The notes below the pieces were generated by a model. The model was not told the DNA's origin, did no database searches, and saw nothing but the letters and a program-made list of their open reading frames with translations. A stretch of DNA of 64,000 nt from Methylobacterium sp. Leaf123 (GTDB lineage Bacteria > Pseudomonadota > Alphaproteobacteria > Rhizobiales > Beijerinckiaceae): positions 308,832 through 372,831 of the forward strand of contig NZ_LMNS01000023.1 of assembly GCF_001423405.1 (NCBI RefSeq), written 5' to 3'. Of this stretch, positions 7,836 through 16,890 are shown in pieces. Positions within the stretch are counted from its first letter, which is position 1. Each line of letters opens with the position of its first letter. The translations under genes and the position numbers were made by a program.

Positions 7836-10463
7836 TCAGGCGTGAACGGTGAAGCAGGCGCCGTCGGCGTTCTCGACGTCGAGGCGGGCCCCGATCTGGT
7901 CGAGCATGGCGCGGATCAGCTTCATGCCGAGCCCGGTGCCCCGCGCCTTGGCGTTCTCCCAGCCCGACGGCATGCCCTCGCCGTCATCGCAGATCCTGAG
8001 GCGGACGGCCGCCCCCTCGCCCCCTGCCACGGAGACGCTGATCCGCGCGCCCTTCTCGGGCTTGCCGGCATATTTGAACGCGTTGGTCACGAGTTCGGTC
8101 GTGATCAGGGAGAGCGCCACCGCGTGCCGGTAGGGCACCATCAGGCCGGGCTCGGCGGTCAGCTCGACGCTGTGCTCGTCGCCGGCCATGCCGGCGAGGT
8201 CGCTGCACAGGGTCTGGATGGTCTGGCCGAGATCGACCTGCTCCATGCTCTCGCCCTGGTACAGGCTGTCATGCACCCGCGCGACGCTCATGACGCGGGC
8301 CGAGGTCTCGGAGAAGGCCTGGCGCGCCTCCGGGTCGGCGATCTGCCGCCGCTGCATGTGCAGGAAGGCCGTCACGATCTGCAGCGAGTTCTTCACCCGG
8401 TGGTCGATCTCGCGGGTGAGCAGATCCTTCTGCTCCAGCAGGCGCTCCTTGTCGGCGAGCAGCCCCGTCAGCTCGTCGATCTTGCGGCGCTGGCGCAGCA
8501 CCACGCCGTCCACGGCGTCGGCGAGTTGGGCTGCAAGCGCCACCTTCCACGTCGCCCAAGGGGTGGAATGGCCGCGGCGCTCCTCGATCCAGCGCTCGAA
8601 CGAGCGCCGCGGCAGCACCGCCACCGGGCCGCTGCCGGGCAGGACGGGTTTGCGCGGGTCGCCGCCCCAGGTCACCGTGCTCGGCACTTCCGGCTTGACC
8701 CAGAACAGCAGATGCTGGCGCGAGGTGCCGACGAAGGCGGCGAGCAGGCCGCTGGCGATCTCCGTGTAGTCCGAGGCCGGCGCGTGATGCAGCACCAGCG
8801 TGTCGGTGACGAAGGTGGTCTCGTCGGGCGGCACGCTCTGCCGCAGCCAATCGGCGAGCGCACGCACCTTCGCCGCCTCCGGCGTGACGCCGACGAGGCA
8901 GACGGCCTCGTCCGAGACGATGCCCGCCCCCGTGGCGCCGAACAGGTCGAGCAGGGTCGGATCGCCCTGGGTCAGGGAGGTGACGAAATCGTCGGAACGG
9001 GTGAGCCCGCGCACCAGCCGGCCCTGCACGTCGAGATGGCGCTGCCGCTCGCCCCACAGTGCCTTGCCCTCGATCTCCTGCACCCGCATGGCGAAGGCGT
9101 CGGTGAGCACGGTGGCTGCGGCGCGGGTCTCCGGCGCGACGTAATGCGGCCGGCGGTGATGGCCGATCATCAGGCCCCAGAGCCGGTTCTCGACCATGAT
9201 CGAGATCGACATCGAACCATCGACGCCGAGATTGCGCTGATATTCGAGGTGGATCGGCGAGAGCGTGCGGTTCTGCGCAAAGGTAAGGTCGATCGGCGCG
9301 TTACCCGCGGCGCGGTCGGCCACCAGCGGCACCGGCACGCAGTCGCGGTCGATCACGAAGCGGCTCTTGGCCTTGGTGTAGAGGGCACGGGCCTGGGCCG
9401 GGATATCGGAGGCGGGAAAGCGCAGGCCGATCAGCGGGCGCTGCCAGTCCGGCACCATGTCCTCGGCGATGGCCTCGCCGTTCCAATCCGTGTCGAAGCG
9501 GTAGACCAGCACCGATTCGAAACCGGTCATGGCGCGGATTTCGAGGGCGGCGATCTGCGCCGCCTCGGTGAGGGTCTCGGCGGCGCGCAGCCGCATCATG
9601 GCGAGTTCGGCGTCGAGCGGGCTCGCGGCGAGGAAGTCCTCGGGGCGCTCCGGCGCCAGTTCCAGCTCGACGATGACCCGGCCGAGATGGGCATGGGCCA
9701 CGAGGTGGAAGCGCTCGCCCCGCGGCGGAAGCGTCAGTGAGCGGCGCAGGAGCCGCCCGTCGGTCAGGGTGTGGGCGGCGAGCCCGTCGCGGATCGCGGA
9801 GACGATCGCGCCCGGCAGCACCGCTTCCAGGTTGAGGCCGTTGGGCGGGAAGAGTTCAGGGGCCAGCACGTCGGCGGCGTTGGCGCTGAAGGCCAGTATC
9901 TCGAGACTCGCGGCATCGGCGGCGAGCATCACCGCGTTCGGCTGGATCGAGCCGGGAATGTGGATCGGCTCACGCTCGCACAGGCTCGGATCGACTGGCT
10001 CGGCCCGGCTGCGCTGGGCGATCGCCGCGAGGACGGCCTCGCGCGAGGGGCCGGCGGCGATCTGCTCCAGCGGGGTGATCGTCAGCCAGATGCGTCCGCT
10101 CGACCCGGACCGCAGGCCGATTCGGGCCCGCAGCGGGGCCGGGATACGGCCGAACACGAATTCGAAGGCCTGATCGGTCGCGCTCCGGCGCTGGCCGCTG
10201 AGAAAGCGGCCGTAGAAGCTCGGCACGTTGGTACTGGGCACGAGTTCGCGGAAGAAGTTGCGCCCAATCATCGTGTCGGGCGGCAGGCCGCACATCGCGC
10301 CCGCGGCCCGATTGCAGGCGAGCACGATTCCCACGGCGTCGAGGGCAAGAATGCCCACGCCGAATTCATCCCGCTGCTCAGCGGACAAGGCATCGAGATC
10401 GACCGGAAGGTCGACCGGACCACCGTTCGGCCCCACGGCGTGCATCTGCGACGGATCGACCAT
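7836..10463 (-). CDS. bphP: Bacteriophytochrome histidine kinase with an N-terminal PYP-like domain
   Basis: A red/far-red sensor kinase of about 875 residues. Order: a PAS domain resembling photoactive yellow protein (about 23-135, IGRNFFRELVPSTNVPSFYG), then the phytochrome PAS with the biliverdin-binding cysteine (C162 in PSLCEREPIHIPGSIQP). Next come GAF (PASDIPAQARALY, about 350), PHY with tongue motif PRRSF (about 618), and a HisKA_2 kinase with REIDHRVKN (His about 688). An ATPase domain (DDGEGMP, GTGLGMKL) ends the protein. In the PYP-like domain the coumarate-binding cysteine is serine and the pocket residues are changed. Start uncertain: ATG at 10463 chosen; a GTG at 10604 would add 47 residues. 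It is cotranscribed with haem oxygenase. Confidence 0.88.
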   Translation of the reverse strand: MVDPSQMHAVGPNGGPVDLPVDLDALSAEQRDEFGVGILALDAVGIVLACNRAAGAMCGLPPDTMIGRNFFRELVPSTNVPSFYGRFLSGQRRSATDQAFEFVFGRIPAPLRARIGLRSGSSGRIWLTITPLEQIAAGPSREAVLAAIAQRSRAEPVDPSLCEREPIHIPGSIQPNAVMLAADAASLEILAFSANAADVLAPELFPPNGLNLEAVLPGAIVSAIRDGLAAHTLTDGRLLRRSLTLPPRGERFHLVAHAHLGRVIVELELAPERPEDFLAASPLDAELAMMRLRAAETLTEAAQIAALEIRAMTGFESVLVYRFDTDWNGEAIAEDMVPDWQRPLIGLRFPASDIPAQARALYTKAKSRFVIDRDCVPVPLVADRAAGNAPIDLTFAQNRTLSPIHLEYQRNLGVDGSMSISIMVENRLWGLMIGHHRRPHYVAPETRAAATVLTDAFAMRVQEIEGKALWGERQRHLDVQGRLVRGLTRSDDFVTSLTQGDPTLLDLFGATGAGIVSDEAVCLVGVTPEAAKVRALADWLRQSVPPDETTFVTDTLVLHHAPASDYTEIASGLLAAFVGTSRQHLLFWVKPEVPSTVTWGGDPRKPVLPGSGPVAVLPRRSFERWIEERRGHSTPWATWKVALAAQLADAVDGVVLRQRRKIDELTGLLADKERLLEQKDLLTREIDHRVKNSLQIVTAFLHMQRRQIADPEARQAFSETSARVMSVARVHDSLYQGESMEQVDLGQTIQTLCSDLAGMAGDEHSVELTAEPGLMVPYRHAVALSLITTELVTNAFKYAGKPEKGARISVSVAGGEGAAVRLRICDDGEGMPSGWENAKARGTGLGMKLIRAMLDQIGARLDVENADGACFTVHA

Positions 10464-10686
10464 TACGGCAGCCGGTATGCCTGCCGCGCCACGGTTAGGC
10501 AATGCCGGCTCTGCCTTCGGCGCGCATTTCGGCGCCCCCGAAAGTCGGACCAAGTATCTGAGAAGACCCAGCTTTGTCTGATAACATACACTCCTCCGCG
10601 ACACAGTGCGTAGCCGGAACCGGCGGTGGCAAAGCGACGAGTCCGCGTCCCCACCGAGGCAAGACGACAGCCTTGGCGCGCGAGGG

Positions 10687-12069
10687 TTACTTCAGGTGGT
10701 CGGCGAGATCCGAGAGCGCCGTGTCGAGGCCCTCTTCCAGGGTCGGATGGTAGAATGGGCGATCGCGCAAGCGCCGCACGTCCAGCCCGTCCTGCACCGC
10801 ATAGGCCAGGAGATGACCGAGATGCTCCGCCTCCGGGCCGATCAGCTCGGCGGCGGCGAGGCGCCCGTCAGCCTCCGCGTAGAGGCGGACGCCGCCCTGC
10901 GCCCGGTCCATCACCCGCGCTCGGCCCTGGTCGCAGAAATCGGCGCGGCCGACGCGGCGGTCCGCGTCCGGATCGAAGCCGCCACCGATCACCGCGATCT
11001 GCGGATCGCTGAACACCATGGTGAGCGCGACCCAGCGCGCCGGCCGCTCGGCCCCCTCGCTGCGGGCGAGCCGCGCGGCGTTGCGCCCGGCGATGCGGCC
11101 CTGACGGCTCGCCTCGTGCAGCACCGGGCGGTCGGCATTGGCGTCGCCCGCGATCAGGATCGGGGCGCCCTCGCAGAGCAGCGAGCGGGGATCGTGAACC
11201 GGGCCGCCCTTGTCGTTGAGGCTCGCACCGGTGTGCTCCAGGCCGAGGCCCGACACGTTCGGCGGACGGCCGGCGGCGGCGAGCACCCGATCGAACGTCT
11301 TGCTCCCCGTGTCTCCCGCGCCGTTCCAGCCGAGGCGCGCCCCCTCGCCCTCGGCCTTGCCGCTTTCAACCTTGGCGCCGAGATGCAGGTCGAAGGCGTC
11401 CGAAAAGATCTCGCGGGCGGCCCGCTTCAGGTCGGGATCGCGCAGGCCCCCGAGGCTGTCGCCGGGATCGAACACGCTGGTCGCCACACCGAGCCGGGCC
11501 ATGGCCTGGGCGAGTTCCAGCCCGACCGGGCCGGCGCCGAGCACGGCGAGGGAGGCCGGCAGATCCTCGATCTCGAACAGGGTGTCGGTGGTGAGAAGCC
11601 GGTAGCCCAGCCCCTTCAGCGGCTCGGGCACGCTCGGGCTGGACCCGGTCGCCAGCACCGCCGCCTTGAAGCGCAGGCGGGTGTGGTCGTCGATGCGCAG
11701 GGCATCCGGCCCCTCGAACACGGCCCGCCCCGTGAGGCGCGTCTCGTCGGGGAACGTGTCGAGCCCCGCGAAGACGGATTCCACGAAGCGGTCGCGCAAG
11801 TGCCGCAACCGGGCGAGCACGGCCGGGCCATCGACCCGCACCGCGTCGACGTGGATGCCGAGCCGATGCGCCTCGCGGGCCTCCTGCGCCGCCTCGGCCG
11901 CGGTGATCAGCAGCTTCGAGGGCATGCAGCCGACGCGGGCGCAGGTGGTGCCGCCGGGGCCCTGCTCGATCAGCACGGCGCGGACGCCCGCATCGAGGGC
12001 GGCGCGGTGGGCGGCGATGCCGGCGGTGCCGGCCCCGATCACCGCGACGTCGCAGGAGAGTTCCCGCAT
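10687..12069 (-). CDS. Dihydrolipoamide-dehydrogenase-like pyridine nucleotide-disulfide oxidoreductase
   Basis: A 460-residue FAD enzyme of the class I flavin disulfide reductase group. The FAD-binding GAGTAGIAAH is at the N-terminus. The redox-active pair CARVGC sits in the TTCARVGCMPSKLL context, the NAD-binding motif is LAVLGAGPVGLELAQ, and the second FAD motif is ILIAGDANADRP. A C-terminal FYHPTLEEGL carries the active-site His-Glu pair. Dihydrolipoamide dehydrogenase and mercuric reductase are both possible labels; the absence of 2-oxoacid dehydrogenase genes and the unusual C-terminus leave the substrate open. It starts 3 bases after the SDR stop, so the two form an operon. Confidence 0.8.
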   Translation of the reverse strand: MRELSCDVAVIGAGTAGIAAHRAALDAGVRAVLIEQGPGGTTCARVGCMPSKLLITAAEAAQEAREAHRLGIHVDAVRVDGPAVLARLRHLRDRFVESVFAGLDTFPDETRLTGRAVFEGPDALRIDDHTRLRFKAAVLATGSSPSVPEPLKGLGYRLLTTDTLFEIEDLPASLAVLGAGPVGLELAQAMARLGVATSVFDPGDSLGGLRDPDLKRAAREIFSDAFDLHLGAKVESGKAEGEGARLGWNGAGDTGSKTFDRVLAAAGRPPNVSGLGLEHTGASLNDKGGPVHDPRSLLCEGAPILIAGDANADRPVLHEASRQGRIAGRNAARLARSEGAERPARWVALTMVFSDPQIAVIGGGFDPDADRRVGRADFCDQGRARVMDRAQGGVRLYAEADGRLAAAELIGPEAEHLGHLLAYAVQDGLDVRRLRDRPFYHPTLEEGLDTALSDLADHLK

Positions 12070-12072
12070 CGC

Positions 12073-12879
12073 TCAGGACGCCATGGTGAGGACGGCACCG
12101 CCATCGACGCGCAGGTTCTCACCGGTGATGAAGCTCGCCTGTTCCGAGCACAGGAAGGCCACCGCCGACGCGACCTCCTCGACCCGGCCGCGGCGCTTGA
12201 CGACGATGCCGGGGCGCTTCTCTTCGAGGAAGCTCTCGACCGCCTCGTCGAAGGAGACGCCGAGTTCCCCGGCGCGCTTCTCCATCATCGCGTCGGTCAT
12301 GGGCGTGGCCACGAAGGCGGGCGCCACCGAGTTCACCAGCACCCCGTCCGGCCCGTAGGCCTTGGAGAGGCCCTTGGTCAGGTTCATCAGGCCGGCCTTG
12401 GCGGCGCAGTAGGGCAGTTCCTCGACATAGGGCTGCACCGCGTCCTCGGAGGTGAAGAACACGATCCGCCCCCACCGCGCCTCGCGCATGCCGGGGATGA
12501 AGGCGCGGGCGACCCGCACCGCCGCCATCAGGTCGGCCTGGATCGTCGAGAGCCACGCCTCGTCGTCGATCTCCAGGAAGTCGCCCGTGGCCCCGGTGAT
12601 GCCGGCGGCGTTGACGAGGATGGTGGGCCGCTCGCCGAAGGCTTGGTCGGCAAAGTCGCGCAGCTTGCGCGCGCCGGCTTCGGAGGCGAGATCGGCCTGG
12701 CAGGACTTGACCGGGCCGAGCGCCGCGAGCCGCGCGGCCGCCTCCCCCAGCTCCTTCTCCTTCAGGTCGGAGAGGACGACTTTGACCCCTTCGCGCAGCA
12801 GATATTCCGCGCTCGCGTAGCCCATGCCGGAATCGCCGCCGGTGATGACCGCGACGCGACCGCTGATGCCGAGATCCAT
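12073..12879 (-). CDS. Short-chain dehydrogenase/reductase (SDR)
   Basis: A 268-residue classical SDR. The nucleotide-binding TGGDSGMGYASA is near the N-terminus, NAAGI is in the middle, and the catalytic YCAAK with an upstream serine (FFTSEDAVQPYV) follows. The C-terminus (FITGENLRVDGGAVL) is standard for NAD(P)-dependent alcohol/ketone dehydrogenases of this family. The start ATG at 12879 gives the normal length; the much longer upstream frame is not coding. It is first in an operon with the flavin disulfide oxidoreductase, so the two may act on one redox pathway, but the substrate is unknown. Confidence 0.82.
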   Translation of the reverse strand: MDLGISGRVAVITGGDSGMGYASAEYLLREGVKVVLSDLKEKELGEAAARLAALGPVKSCQADLASEAGARKLRDFADQAFGERPTILVNAAGITGATGDFLEIDDEAWLSTIQADLMAAVRVARAFIPGMREARWGRIVFFTSEDAVQPYVEELPYCAAKAGLMNLTKGLSKAYGPDGVLVNSVAPAFVATPMTDAMMEKRAGELGVSFDEAVESFLEEKRPGIVVKRRGRVEEVASAVAFLCSEQASFITGENLRVDGGAVLTMAS

Positions 12880-13164
12880 GAATCGATCCTCTTCCCTAAC
12901 GGCGTCCGGTTCGACCGTGCGAGGGCGGCGCGGTGACCATTTGCGAAAACCGCGGGCCAACGGAGGGCGTGGGGGATCGTTCCAGCCCAACCCTGGACTG
13001 CGGCGATCCGACCGCTCGCGCGACGGGGAGGAAAACGAGGCTGGGGCCGCCCCTGACGACGGGCCCACCCTCGGAAGCGGCGCGCCAAAAAGTCTTTGCG
13101 CGAACCGGCGACGCACGGCACCTTCCGGGCCCCGACGTCCGAGACGCGAACAGGGAGAGCGACG

Positions 13165-13587
13165 ATGAGCGAGACCGACGCGGCGTCCGCAGCCGTGCCT
13201 CCGAAGGGCGGCGTGGTCGCCTATCTCACGCTCGACGGTGCCGTGCGGGCGGCCGAGTTCTACCGGAACGCCTTCGGCGCCGAGATCGTCGCCTCCGTGC
13301 CCGCGGACGAGAAGGGGCGGACCATGCATGTCCACCTCGTCGTCAACGGGACTTCGGTGATGCTCTCCGATGCCTTTCCCGAATACGGCCACCCGCTTCA
13401 GACGCCGCAAGCGTTCAGCCTGCTCCTGCCGGTCGAGGACATCGCCACGTGGTGGAACCGGGCGGTCGCGGCCGGCGCCGAGGTGGTGACGCCCTACCAG
13501 GAGATGTTCTGGGGCGACGTCTACGGGCAGCTCCGCGACCCGTTCGGCGTGATCTGGGCGATGAACCAGGGCAAGCGCCCGGCCTGA
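13165..13587 (+). CDS. VOC-family (glyoxalase/PhnB-like) protein
   Basis: A 140-residue protein with the paired beta-alpha-beta-beta-beta units of the vicinal oxygen chelate superfamily. VVAYLTLDGAVRAAEFYRNAFGAEIV opens the first unit and FGVIWAMNQG ends the second, which is typical of the PhnB/DUF1428-like group. The metal-binding residues cannot be settled by eye. It is followed 18 bases later by an SRPBCC/AHSA1 protein; these two families are often paired in operons in soil bacteria. An SD-like GGGAGAG precedes the chosen ATG. Confidence 0.75.
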   Translation: MSETDAASAAVPPKGGVVAYLTLDGAVRAAEFYRNAFGAEIVASVPADEKGRTMHVHLVVNGTSVMLSDAFPEYGHPLQTPQAFSLLLPVEDIATWWNRAVAAGAEVVTPYQEMFWGDVYGQLRDPFGVIWAMNQGKRPA

Positions 13588-13605
13588 GGATCGGAGAGAC
13601 ACAGC

Positions 13606-14073
13606 ATGAGCGACGCCGACGATCCCCGCGACCTCGTCCTCACCCGTCTGATCCCGGCGCCCCGCCGGGCGCTTTGGCGCGCCTGGACCGAGCCGGAGCT
13701 GGTGAAGCGCTGGTTCGCCCCGAAACCCTACACGACGCCGGTCGTCGAACTCGACCTGCGGCCGGGCGGGTCGAGTCTCATCGTGATGCGCAGTCCCGAG
13801 GGGCAGGATCTGCCCAACCGGGGCGTCTATCTGGAGGTGGTGCCGGATACGCGCCTCGTCGTCACCGACGCCTACCGCTCGGCCTGGGTTCCGTCCGAGA
13901 AACCGTTCCTGACGGTGATCCTCACCTTCGCCGACGAGGCCGGCGGCACCCGCTACACGGCACGCGCCCGCCACTGGACGCTGGAGGACCGCCAAGCGCA
14001 CGAGGCGATGGGGTTCGAACAGGGCTGGGGGATCTGCGCCGACCAGTTGACCAAGCTGGTCCACGGCCTCTGA
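13606..14073 (+). CDS. SRPBCC/AHSA1-family protein
   Basis: A 155-residue START-like protein of the AHSA1 (Hsp90 activator homologue) group. It opens with the typical LVLTRLIPAPRRALWRAWTEPE, has WFAPKPYTTPV and later HWTLEDRQAHEAMGFEQGWG. The fold makes a hydrophobic pocket, and the ligand is unknown. It lies directly downstream of the VOC protein with an 18-base gap containing GGAGAG, so both are likely one transcript. Confidence 0.8.
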   Translation: MSDADDPRDLVLTRLIPAPRRALWRAWTEPELVKRWFAPKPYTTPVVELDLRPGGSSLIVMRSPEGQDLPNRGVYLEVVPDTRLVVTDAYRSAWVPSEKPFLTVILTFADEAGGTRYTARARHWTLEDRQAHEAMGFEQGWGICADQLTKLVHGL

Positions 14074-14219
14074 GGACGCGGCGGACGGTGATCGCCGGCC
14101 GCTCCCGAACCCAGGGTTGAAGGGGGCACGCGCCGCGAACCGAAATCGGCGCGGAATATGACATCCGGGCGCGCGTTTGAGCCTGTGCACGACCTCCGTG
14201 CGACAGCGGGAAGCGACCG

Positions 14220-14453
14220 ATGCGTTTTGTCCTGATGCTTGCAGCCGGCGTGATGTTCGGCGGTGTCCTGGCCGGCAGTCCGGTCGGCGCCGTGGATTGG
14301 CATCCGAGCACGCGCCACCACGATCATCATTTCCACGCCCATCACCCGGCGCGGCACCGCCACTACCACGATCACTCGCACATGCGGGACCATGGGCATG
14401 TGCACGGTGAGCACAGAAAGCGCAGCCGCGCGCGGCGGACCAACCGGCGTTGA
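14220..14453 (+). CDS. Small exported histidine-rich protein
   Basis: A 77-residue protein with an apparent Sec signal peptide (MRFVLMLAAGVMFGGVLAGSPVGA). The mature part is dominated by histidine (RHHDHHFHAHHPARHRHYHD) and ends in a basic tail. The composition suggests periplasmic metal binding, but I see no known domain. Similar low-complexity His-rich exported proteins are common in methylobacteria. It converges on argF across a strong hairpin. Confidence 0.6.
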   Translation: MRFVLMLAAGVMFGGVLAGSPVGAVDWHPSTRHHDHHFHAHHPARHRHYHDHSHMRDHGHVHGEHRKRSRARRTNRR

Positions 14454-14459
14454 CGCACC

Positions 14460-14488
14460 GCCGCCGCCCGGTACGGCCGGGCGGCGGC
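14460..14488. terminator. GC-rich hairpin between convergent genes
   Basis: A perfect 12-bp stem (GCCGCCGCCCGG with its complement) has a 5-base loop and lies between the His-rich gene and argF, which converge here. It probably ends transcription from both sides, although there is no strong T-tract. Confidence 0.65.
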
Positions 14489-14507
14489 TACCATTGATGG
14501 ATGCGCC

Positions 14508-15458
14508 TCAGGCGGCTTCGCCGAGGCACCACGCCAGGATGCCCTTCTGGGCGTGCAGGCGGTTCTCGGCCTCGTCGAACACCACCGATTGCGGACCGTC
14601 GATCACCTCGGCGGTGACCTCCTCGCCGCGATGCGCCGGCAGGCAGTGCATAAACAGCGCGTCCTTGGCCGCGGCCTTCATCAGCGCCGCGTCCACCCGG
14701 TAGGGCGAGAGCAGGTTATGGCGGAAATGCTCATCGTCGTCGCCCATGGAGACCCAGCAATCGGTGACGACCAGATCCGCCCCCTCGACCGCCGCGTAGG
14801 CGTCGGTGGTGGCGTTGACGCGGGCGCCCTCGCGCTTGGCCCAATCGACGAGGGCCGGCGGCATCGCCAGTTCCCGCGGCGCGGCGACGTTGAGGGTGAA
14901 GTCGAAGCGGGCGGCGGCGTGGACCCAGCTCGCCAGCACGTTGTTGGCGTCGCCCGACCACGCGACCGTGCGGCCCTGGATCGGCCCGCGATGCTCCTCG
15001 AAGGTCAGCACGTCGGCCATGATCTGACAGGGATGCGAGGCCTTGGTCAGCGCGTTGATGACCGGCACCTCGGCATGCTCGGCCAACTCCATCACCAGGC
15101 CGTGGTCGAGGGTGCGGATCACGATCGCATCGACGAAGCGCGACAGCACGCGGGCGGTGTCGGACACCGTCTCGCCGCGGCCGAGCTGCATCTCCTTGCC
15201 CGTCAGCATCAGGGTGTCGCCGCCGAGTTCGCGCATCGCCACGTCGAAGGAGACGCGGGTGCGGGTCGAGGGCCGGTCGAACACCATCGCCAGCATCTTG
15301 CCGGTGAGCGGTCGCTCCGCCGCGCGCTGGCCCTTCACCCGCGCGCGCTTCATCGCGGCGGAGGTGTCGAGGACACCGCGCAGGGTCTCGGCCGAGAAGT
15401 CCTTCAGGTCGAGGAAGTGGCGGACATGCGGGCCGCTGCCGTTCAGGGTCGTGGTCAT
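14508..15458 (-). CDS. argF: Ornithine carbamoyltransferase
   Basis: A 316-residue enzyme that joins ornithine and carbamoyl phosphate to citrulline in arginine synthesis. The carbamoyl-phosphate motif STRTR (about residues 64-68) is present, as are SHPCQ and the ornithine-binding [13 protein letters not shown] near the C-terminus. The ATG at 15458 (MTTTLNGSG) gives the usual length; upstream in-frame codons overlap the argD end. It follows argD by 28 bases on the same strand, so argD-argF form an arginine operon. Confidence 0.93.
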   Translation of the reverse strand: MTTTLNGSGPHVRHFLDLKDFSAETLRGVLDTSAAMKRARVKGQRAAERPLTGKMLAMVFDRPSTRTRVSFDVAMRELGGDTLMLTGKEMQLGRGETVSDTARVLSRFVDAIVIRTLDHGLVMELAEHAEVPVINALTKASHPCQIMADVLTFEEHRGPIQGRTVAWSGDANNVLASWVHAAARFDFTLNVAAPRELAMPPALVDWAKREGARVNATTDAYAAVEGADLVVTDCWVSMGDDDEHFRHNLLSPYRVDAALMKAAAKDALFMHCLPAHRGEEVTAEVIDGPQSVVFDEAENRLHAQKGILAWCLGEAA

Positions 15459-15486
15459 CTCAATATCTACGCGCGCGGTGCCGCCC

Positions 15487-16677
15487 TCAGGCAGCCCCAC
15501 GCATCTGCGCCTCCAGATCGGTCGCCGCGGCCTCCAGACAGGCCACGGCCTCGTCCACCTCCGTCTCGCCGACGATCAGCGGCGGCAGGAGGCGGACCAC
15601 GTTGTCGCCGGCCGGGATCACCAGCAGATGCCGCGCGCGGGCGGCCGCCGTGAACTCGGTGTTCGGCAGGTTGAGCTTCAGGCCCCGCATCAGCCCCTGC
15701 CCGCGCAACTCGGCGAAGATAGAGGGATGCCGGTCGATCAGGCCCGCGAGCTTCTGCGTGAGCAACAGGTCCATGCGCTCGACATGCTCGAGGAAGCCGT
15801 CCCCGAGCACCACGTCGAGCACGGCGTTGCCGACCGCCATGGCGAGCGGGTTGCCGCCGAAGGTGCTGCCATGGGTGCCGGCCGTCATGCCGCGGGCGGC
15901 TTCGGCCGTGGCAAGGCAGACGCCGAGCGGGAAGCCGCCGCCGATGCCCTTGGCTGCGCTCATGATGTCCGGCGTGACGCCCGACCACTCATGCGCGAAG
16001 AACCTGCCGGTGCGGCCGACGCCGGTCTGCACCTCGTCCATGATGAGGAGCAGGCCGTGCTCTTCGCAGAGCGCGCGCAGGTGCCGCAGGGTCTCGCCGG
16101 GGATGACCCGCACGCCGCCCTCGCCCTGGATCGGCTCGATCATCAGGGCGGCGGTCTCCGGGCCGATCGCAGCGTCCAGCGCGGCGAAGTCGCCGACCGG
16201 CACCTGATCGAAGCCCTCGACCTTCGGGCCGAAGCCCTCGATGTACTTCTGCTGGCCGCCGGCCGCGATGGTCGCGAGCGTGCGGCCGTGGAAGGCGCCC
16301 TCGAAGGTGATGATACGGTAGCGCTCGGGATGGCCGCCCGCCGCATGGTACTTGCGCGCCATCTTGATGGCGGCCTCGTTGGCCTCGGCGCCGGAATTGG
16401 TGAAGAAGGCCACGTCGGCGAAGGTCGCGTCCACGAGCCGCCGGCTCAGCCGCTCCCCTCCCGGGATCTGGAACAGGTTCGAGGTGTGCCAGAGCTTCTG
16501 CGCCTGCGTGGTCAACGCCTCGACGAGGTGCGGATGGGCGTGGCCGAGCGCGTTGACGGCGACGCCGGCCCCGAAATCGAGGTAGCGGTCGCCGTCCTCG
16601 GCCACCAGCCATGCGCCCTCACCTCGCTCGAAAGCGACCGGGGCGCGGGCATAGGTCGGGAGCAGGGCGGAAGTCAC
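15487..16677 (-). CDS. argD: Acetylornithine aminotransferase
   Basis: A 396-residue class III PLP aminotransferase that converts N-acetylglutamate semialdehyde to N-acetylornithine. Visible motifs are [33 protein letters not shown] and the PLP lysine in [13 protein letters not shown]. The sequence opens [21 protein letters not shown], the standard start of the family, from a GTG. It precedes argF in the same operon. A hairpin with a T-tract in its leader (16731-16766) could end the upstream AraC transcript or act as an attenuator. Confidence 0.92.
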   Translation of the reverse strand: MTSALLPTYARAPVAFERGEGAWLVAEDGDRYLDFGAGVAVNALGHAHPHLVEALTTQAQKLWHTSNLFQIPGGERLSRRLVDATFADVAFFTNSGAEANEAAIKMARKYHAAGGHPERYRIITFEGAFHGRTLATIAAGGQQKYIEGFGPKVEGFDQVPVGDFAALDAAIGPETAALMIEPIQGEGGVRVIPGETLRHLRALCEEHGLLLIMDEVQTGVGRTGRFFAHEWSGVTPDIMSAAKGIGGGFPLGVCLATAEAARGMTAGTHGSTFGGNPLAMAVGNAVLDVVLGDGFLEHVERMDLLLTQKLAGLIDRHPSIFAELRGQGLMRGLKLNLPNTEFTAAARARHLLVIPAGDNVVRLLPPLIVGETEVDEAVACLEAAATDLEAQMRGAA

Positions 16678-16730
16678 GCGGGTCCGTCTCCTCGGGCTCG
16701 ATCCAGGGAACGCGATGGCTCCCGAAGTCG

Positions 16731-16766
16731 CCAAAAGAAAGTGCCGCCTCGGGGGACGGGCGGCAC
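16731..16766 (-). terminator. Rho-independent-type terminator upstream of argD
   Basis: On the reverse strand, GTGCCGCC (16759-16766), a 10-base loop and GGCGGCAC (16741-16748) are followed by TTTCTTTT. This is the best-formed intrinsic terminator in the window. It lies downstream of the AraC gene and about 55 bases upstream of the argD start, so it most likely ends the AraC transcript. An attenuator for argD is possible. Confidence 0.7.
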
Positions 16767-16890
16767 GCGCGCGATTACTAAGAAACGAGGCGCCTGTGTC
16801 AATCGCAGGAGGGCGCCGGGGCGGCCCGCGCCCCCGCGATCCGCCCGAAATCGTCGCGCCGCGGTGCCGTCCGGCACCCGCCCTCAAGGC

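Noticed and set aside
7791..9740. A 649-residue open frame on the forward strand opposite the phytochrome gene
   Set aside because: It is the complement of a clearly conserved gene, is Gly/His/Arg/Glu-rich without any domain, and arises because high third-position GC leaves the opposite strand free of stops.
10606..12936. A 776-residue forward open frame across the oxidoreductase and SDR genes
   Set aside because: It spans two well-supported reverse-strand genes and has low-complexity composition typical of a shadow frame.
12880..14190. N-terminal extension of the SDR frame giving a 705-residue protein
   Set aside because: The extension overlaps the VOC and SRPBCC genes on the other strand, and the SDR has a normal start at 12879.
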